Below are positions 63,307 through 64,000 of a DNA stretch of 64,000 nt, piece after piece; within the stretch, counting starts at the first letter, position 1; each line of letters opens with the position of its first letter. Source of the stretch: Paucibacter sp963740455 (lineage in GTDB: Bacteria > Pseudomonadota > Gammaproteobacteria > Burkholderiales > Burkholderiaceae_C); the NCBI GenBank assembly GCA_963740455.1, contig CAVUEF010000012.1, positions 186,001-250,000 on the forward strand, in the 5' to 3' direction. The notes below the pieces were generated by a model. The model was given only the letters and a program-made list of their open reading frames with translations. It was not told where the DNA came from and ran no database searches. The position numbers and the translations under genes are program-made.

Positions 63307-64000
63307 GTGCGAAACCTCCAGCTTGCCAGCGCCAAGGGGCCGGCGATCCAGGCCAGCATGGCGGCTCCCATCAGCCAAGGGTTGGCCAGCGCCGGCGGGA
63401 CGATGCTCACCAGTCCATACAGGGTCCGCACCTGGTCGAGCGAAAATACATTCAGGATCCGGAACACATCGGCCGGATTGAGCAAGAGCACATAGGCCAG
63501 GGCCTCGCCACCAAACTCGCCGCCACTGGCCACCAAGAGCCCCAACATCAACAGGTCGAACACCAGCACGAAGCCGAACCAGAGTGCAATGGCCAAACCC
63601 GAGGCGCGCGTGCGCTCGCGCACCAGCACCGAGATCAGCAGCGCCAGGCTCAGGAATGACAAGCCCAGCATGACCGAGCTGAGCATGAAGCCCAGGTATT
63701 GAAACAGCCCGGCCCAGTTGAACTGCTGGTAAAGCAGTACCGCGTCCAGCGCAAATCCGGCCAGGGTCGAGAGCGTGAGTGCGGCGGCAAGGCCCAGATA
63801 TTTGCCGAGCAACAACTCCAGGCGCGTGATCGGCAGCGCCAGCAGCAGATCGAGCGAGCCGCGTTCGCGCTCACCCACAATGGCGTCGAAACCCAGCAGC
63901 AAGGCGATCAGCGGGATCAGATAGATCACCAGACTCACCAGACTGGCAATCGTGAATTCGATCGAACGCGGCCCGAGCTGGCCTTGCTGCGCACCGCCAA
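63303..64000 (-). CDS. nosY: NosY ABC transporter permease, 5' end outside window
   Basis: The ORF continues through the right edge; 232 visible residues. TM-rich permease with GFDAIVGERERGSLDLLLALPITRLELLLGKYLGL, the canonical NosY cytoplasmic loop. With NosF and NosD it forms the ABC complex for NosZ copper-site maturation. The in-frame GTG at 63938 is internal; the reading frame stays open to 64000 (IEFTIASLV precedes it). Couples to nosL. Confidence 0.88.
   Translation of the reverse strand, partial: GGAQQGQLGPRSIEFTIASLVSLVIYLIPLIALLLGFDAIVGERERGSLDLLLALPITRLELLLGKYLGLAAALTLSTLAGFALDAVLLYQQFNWAGLFQYLGFMLSSVMLGLSFLSLALLISVLVRERTRASGLAIALWFGFVLVFDLLMLGLLVASGGEFGGEALAYVLLLNPADVFRILNVFSLDQVRTLYGLVSIVPPALANPWLMGAAMLAWIAGPLALASWRFRT

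Overview
The window is a 64-kb piece of a high-GC proteobacterial chromosome. Gene order (gatCAB divergent from mreBCD-mrdA-mrdB; recA-recX-DUF2889-sucCD; kdsD-kdsC-lptC; tkt-gap) and GC-ending codons point to Burkholderiales, most likely Comamonadaceae or a related Rubrivivax/Leptothrix-type lineage. This placement is inference from gene order, not a phylogeny. No rRNA, tRNA, CRISPR array, transposase or phage gene was recognised.

Left end (1-9.0 kb): a tight minus-strand operon encodes a 51-aa membrane peptide, a CuA-containing subunit II, a heme-copper subunit I, heme O synthase (CtaB), a SCO/SenC copper chaperone, a cytochrome b-ferredoxin-MvhD fusion, an unknown one-TM protein and the start of a second NorB/CcoN-like subunit I. 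Subunit I keeps its metal-binding histidines but has Gln where B-type oxidases carry the cross-linked Tyr, so it may be an sNOR-type nitric oxide reductase rather than an oxidase. Divergent from it are heme A synthase and a Dnr/FNR-family regulator, with a degenerate Dnr-like box between. The right end (62.8-64 kb) carries nosL and part of nosY. Together the two ends suggest NO and N2O reduction.

9-23.9 kb: Kdo/LPS genes (kdsD, kdsC, lptC), an SDR, a glycine-rich RRM protein, MarC, a GMC oxidoreductase, an M17 aminopeptidase, a thioredoxin-like protein, a SUMF1-type lipoprotein, an aldo/keto reductase, a frameshifted nitroreductase, transketolase and GAPDH. 24-37.3 kb: a secreted S8 protease with a sorting-type tail, a SPOR-like protein, BirA, a SET-domain methyltransferase, topoisomerase III, mnmA interrupted by a repeat, pyrE, a DUF4124 protein and gatBAC. 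37.6-48.4 kb: the rod-shape operon, a two-component system separated by a tandem structured repeat, recA with an SOS box, recX and a DUF2889 gene.

48.4-62.4 kb: sucCD (with an inverted copy of the structured repeat between the genes), a Ser/Thr kinase-PP2C-FHA-metallo-beta-lactamase signalling cluster, an MFS transporter, a SUV3-like RNA helicase, a FeeM-like N-acyl amino acid synthase, a CoA transferase and RecQ. Between recQ and nosL lies an unusual nested palindrome made of two long hairpins with unrelated stems and nearly identical apices.

The most interesting items are the electron-transfer fusion inside the NOR/oxidase operon, the 70-bp repeat family with apparent compensatory stem changes, and the double-hairpin element upstream of recQ.
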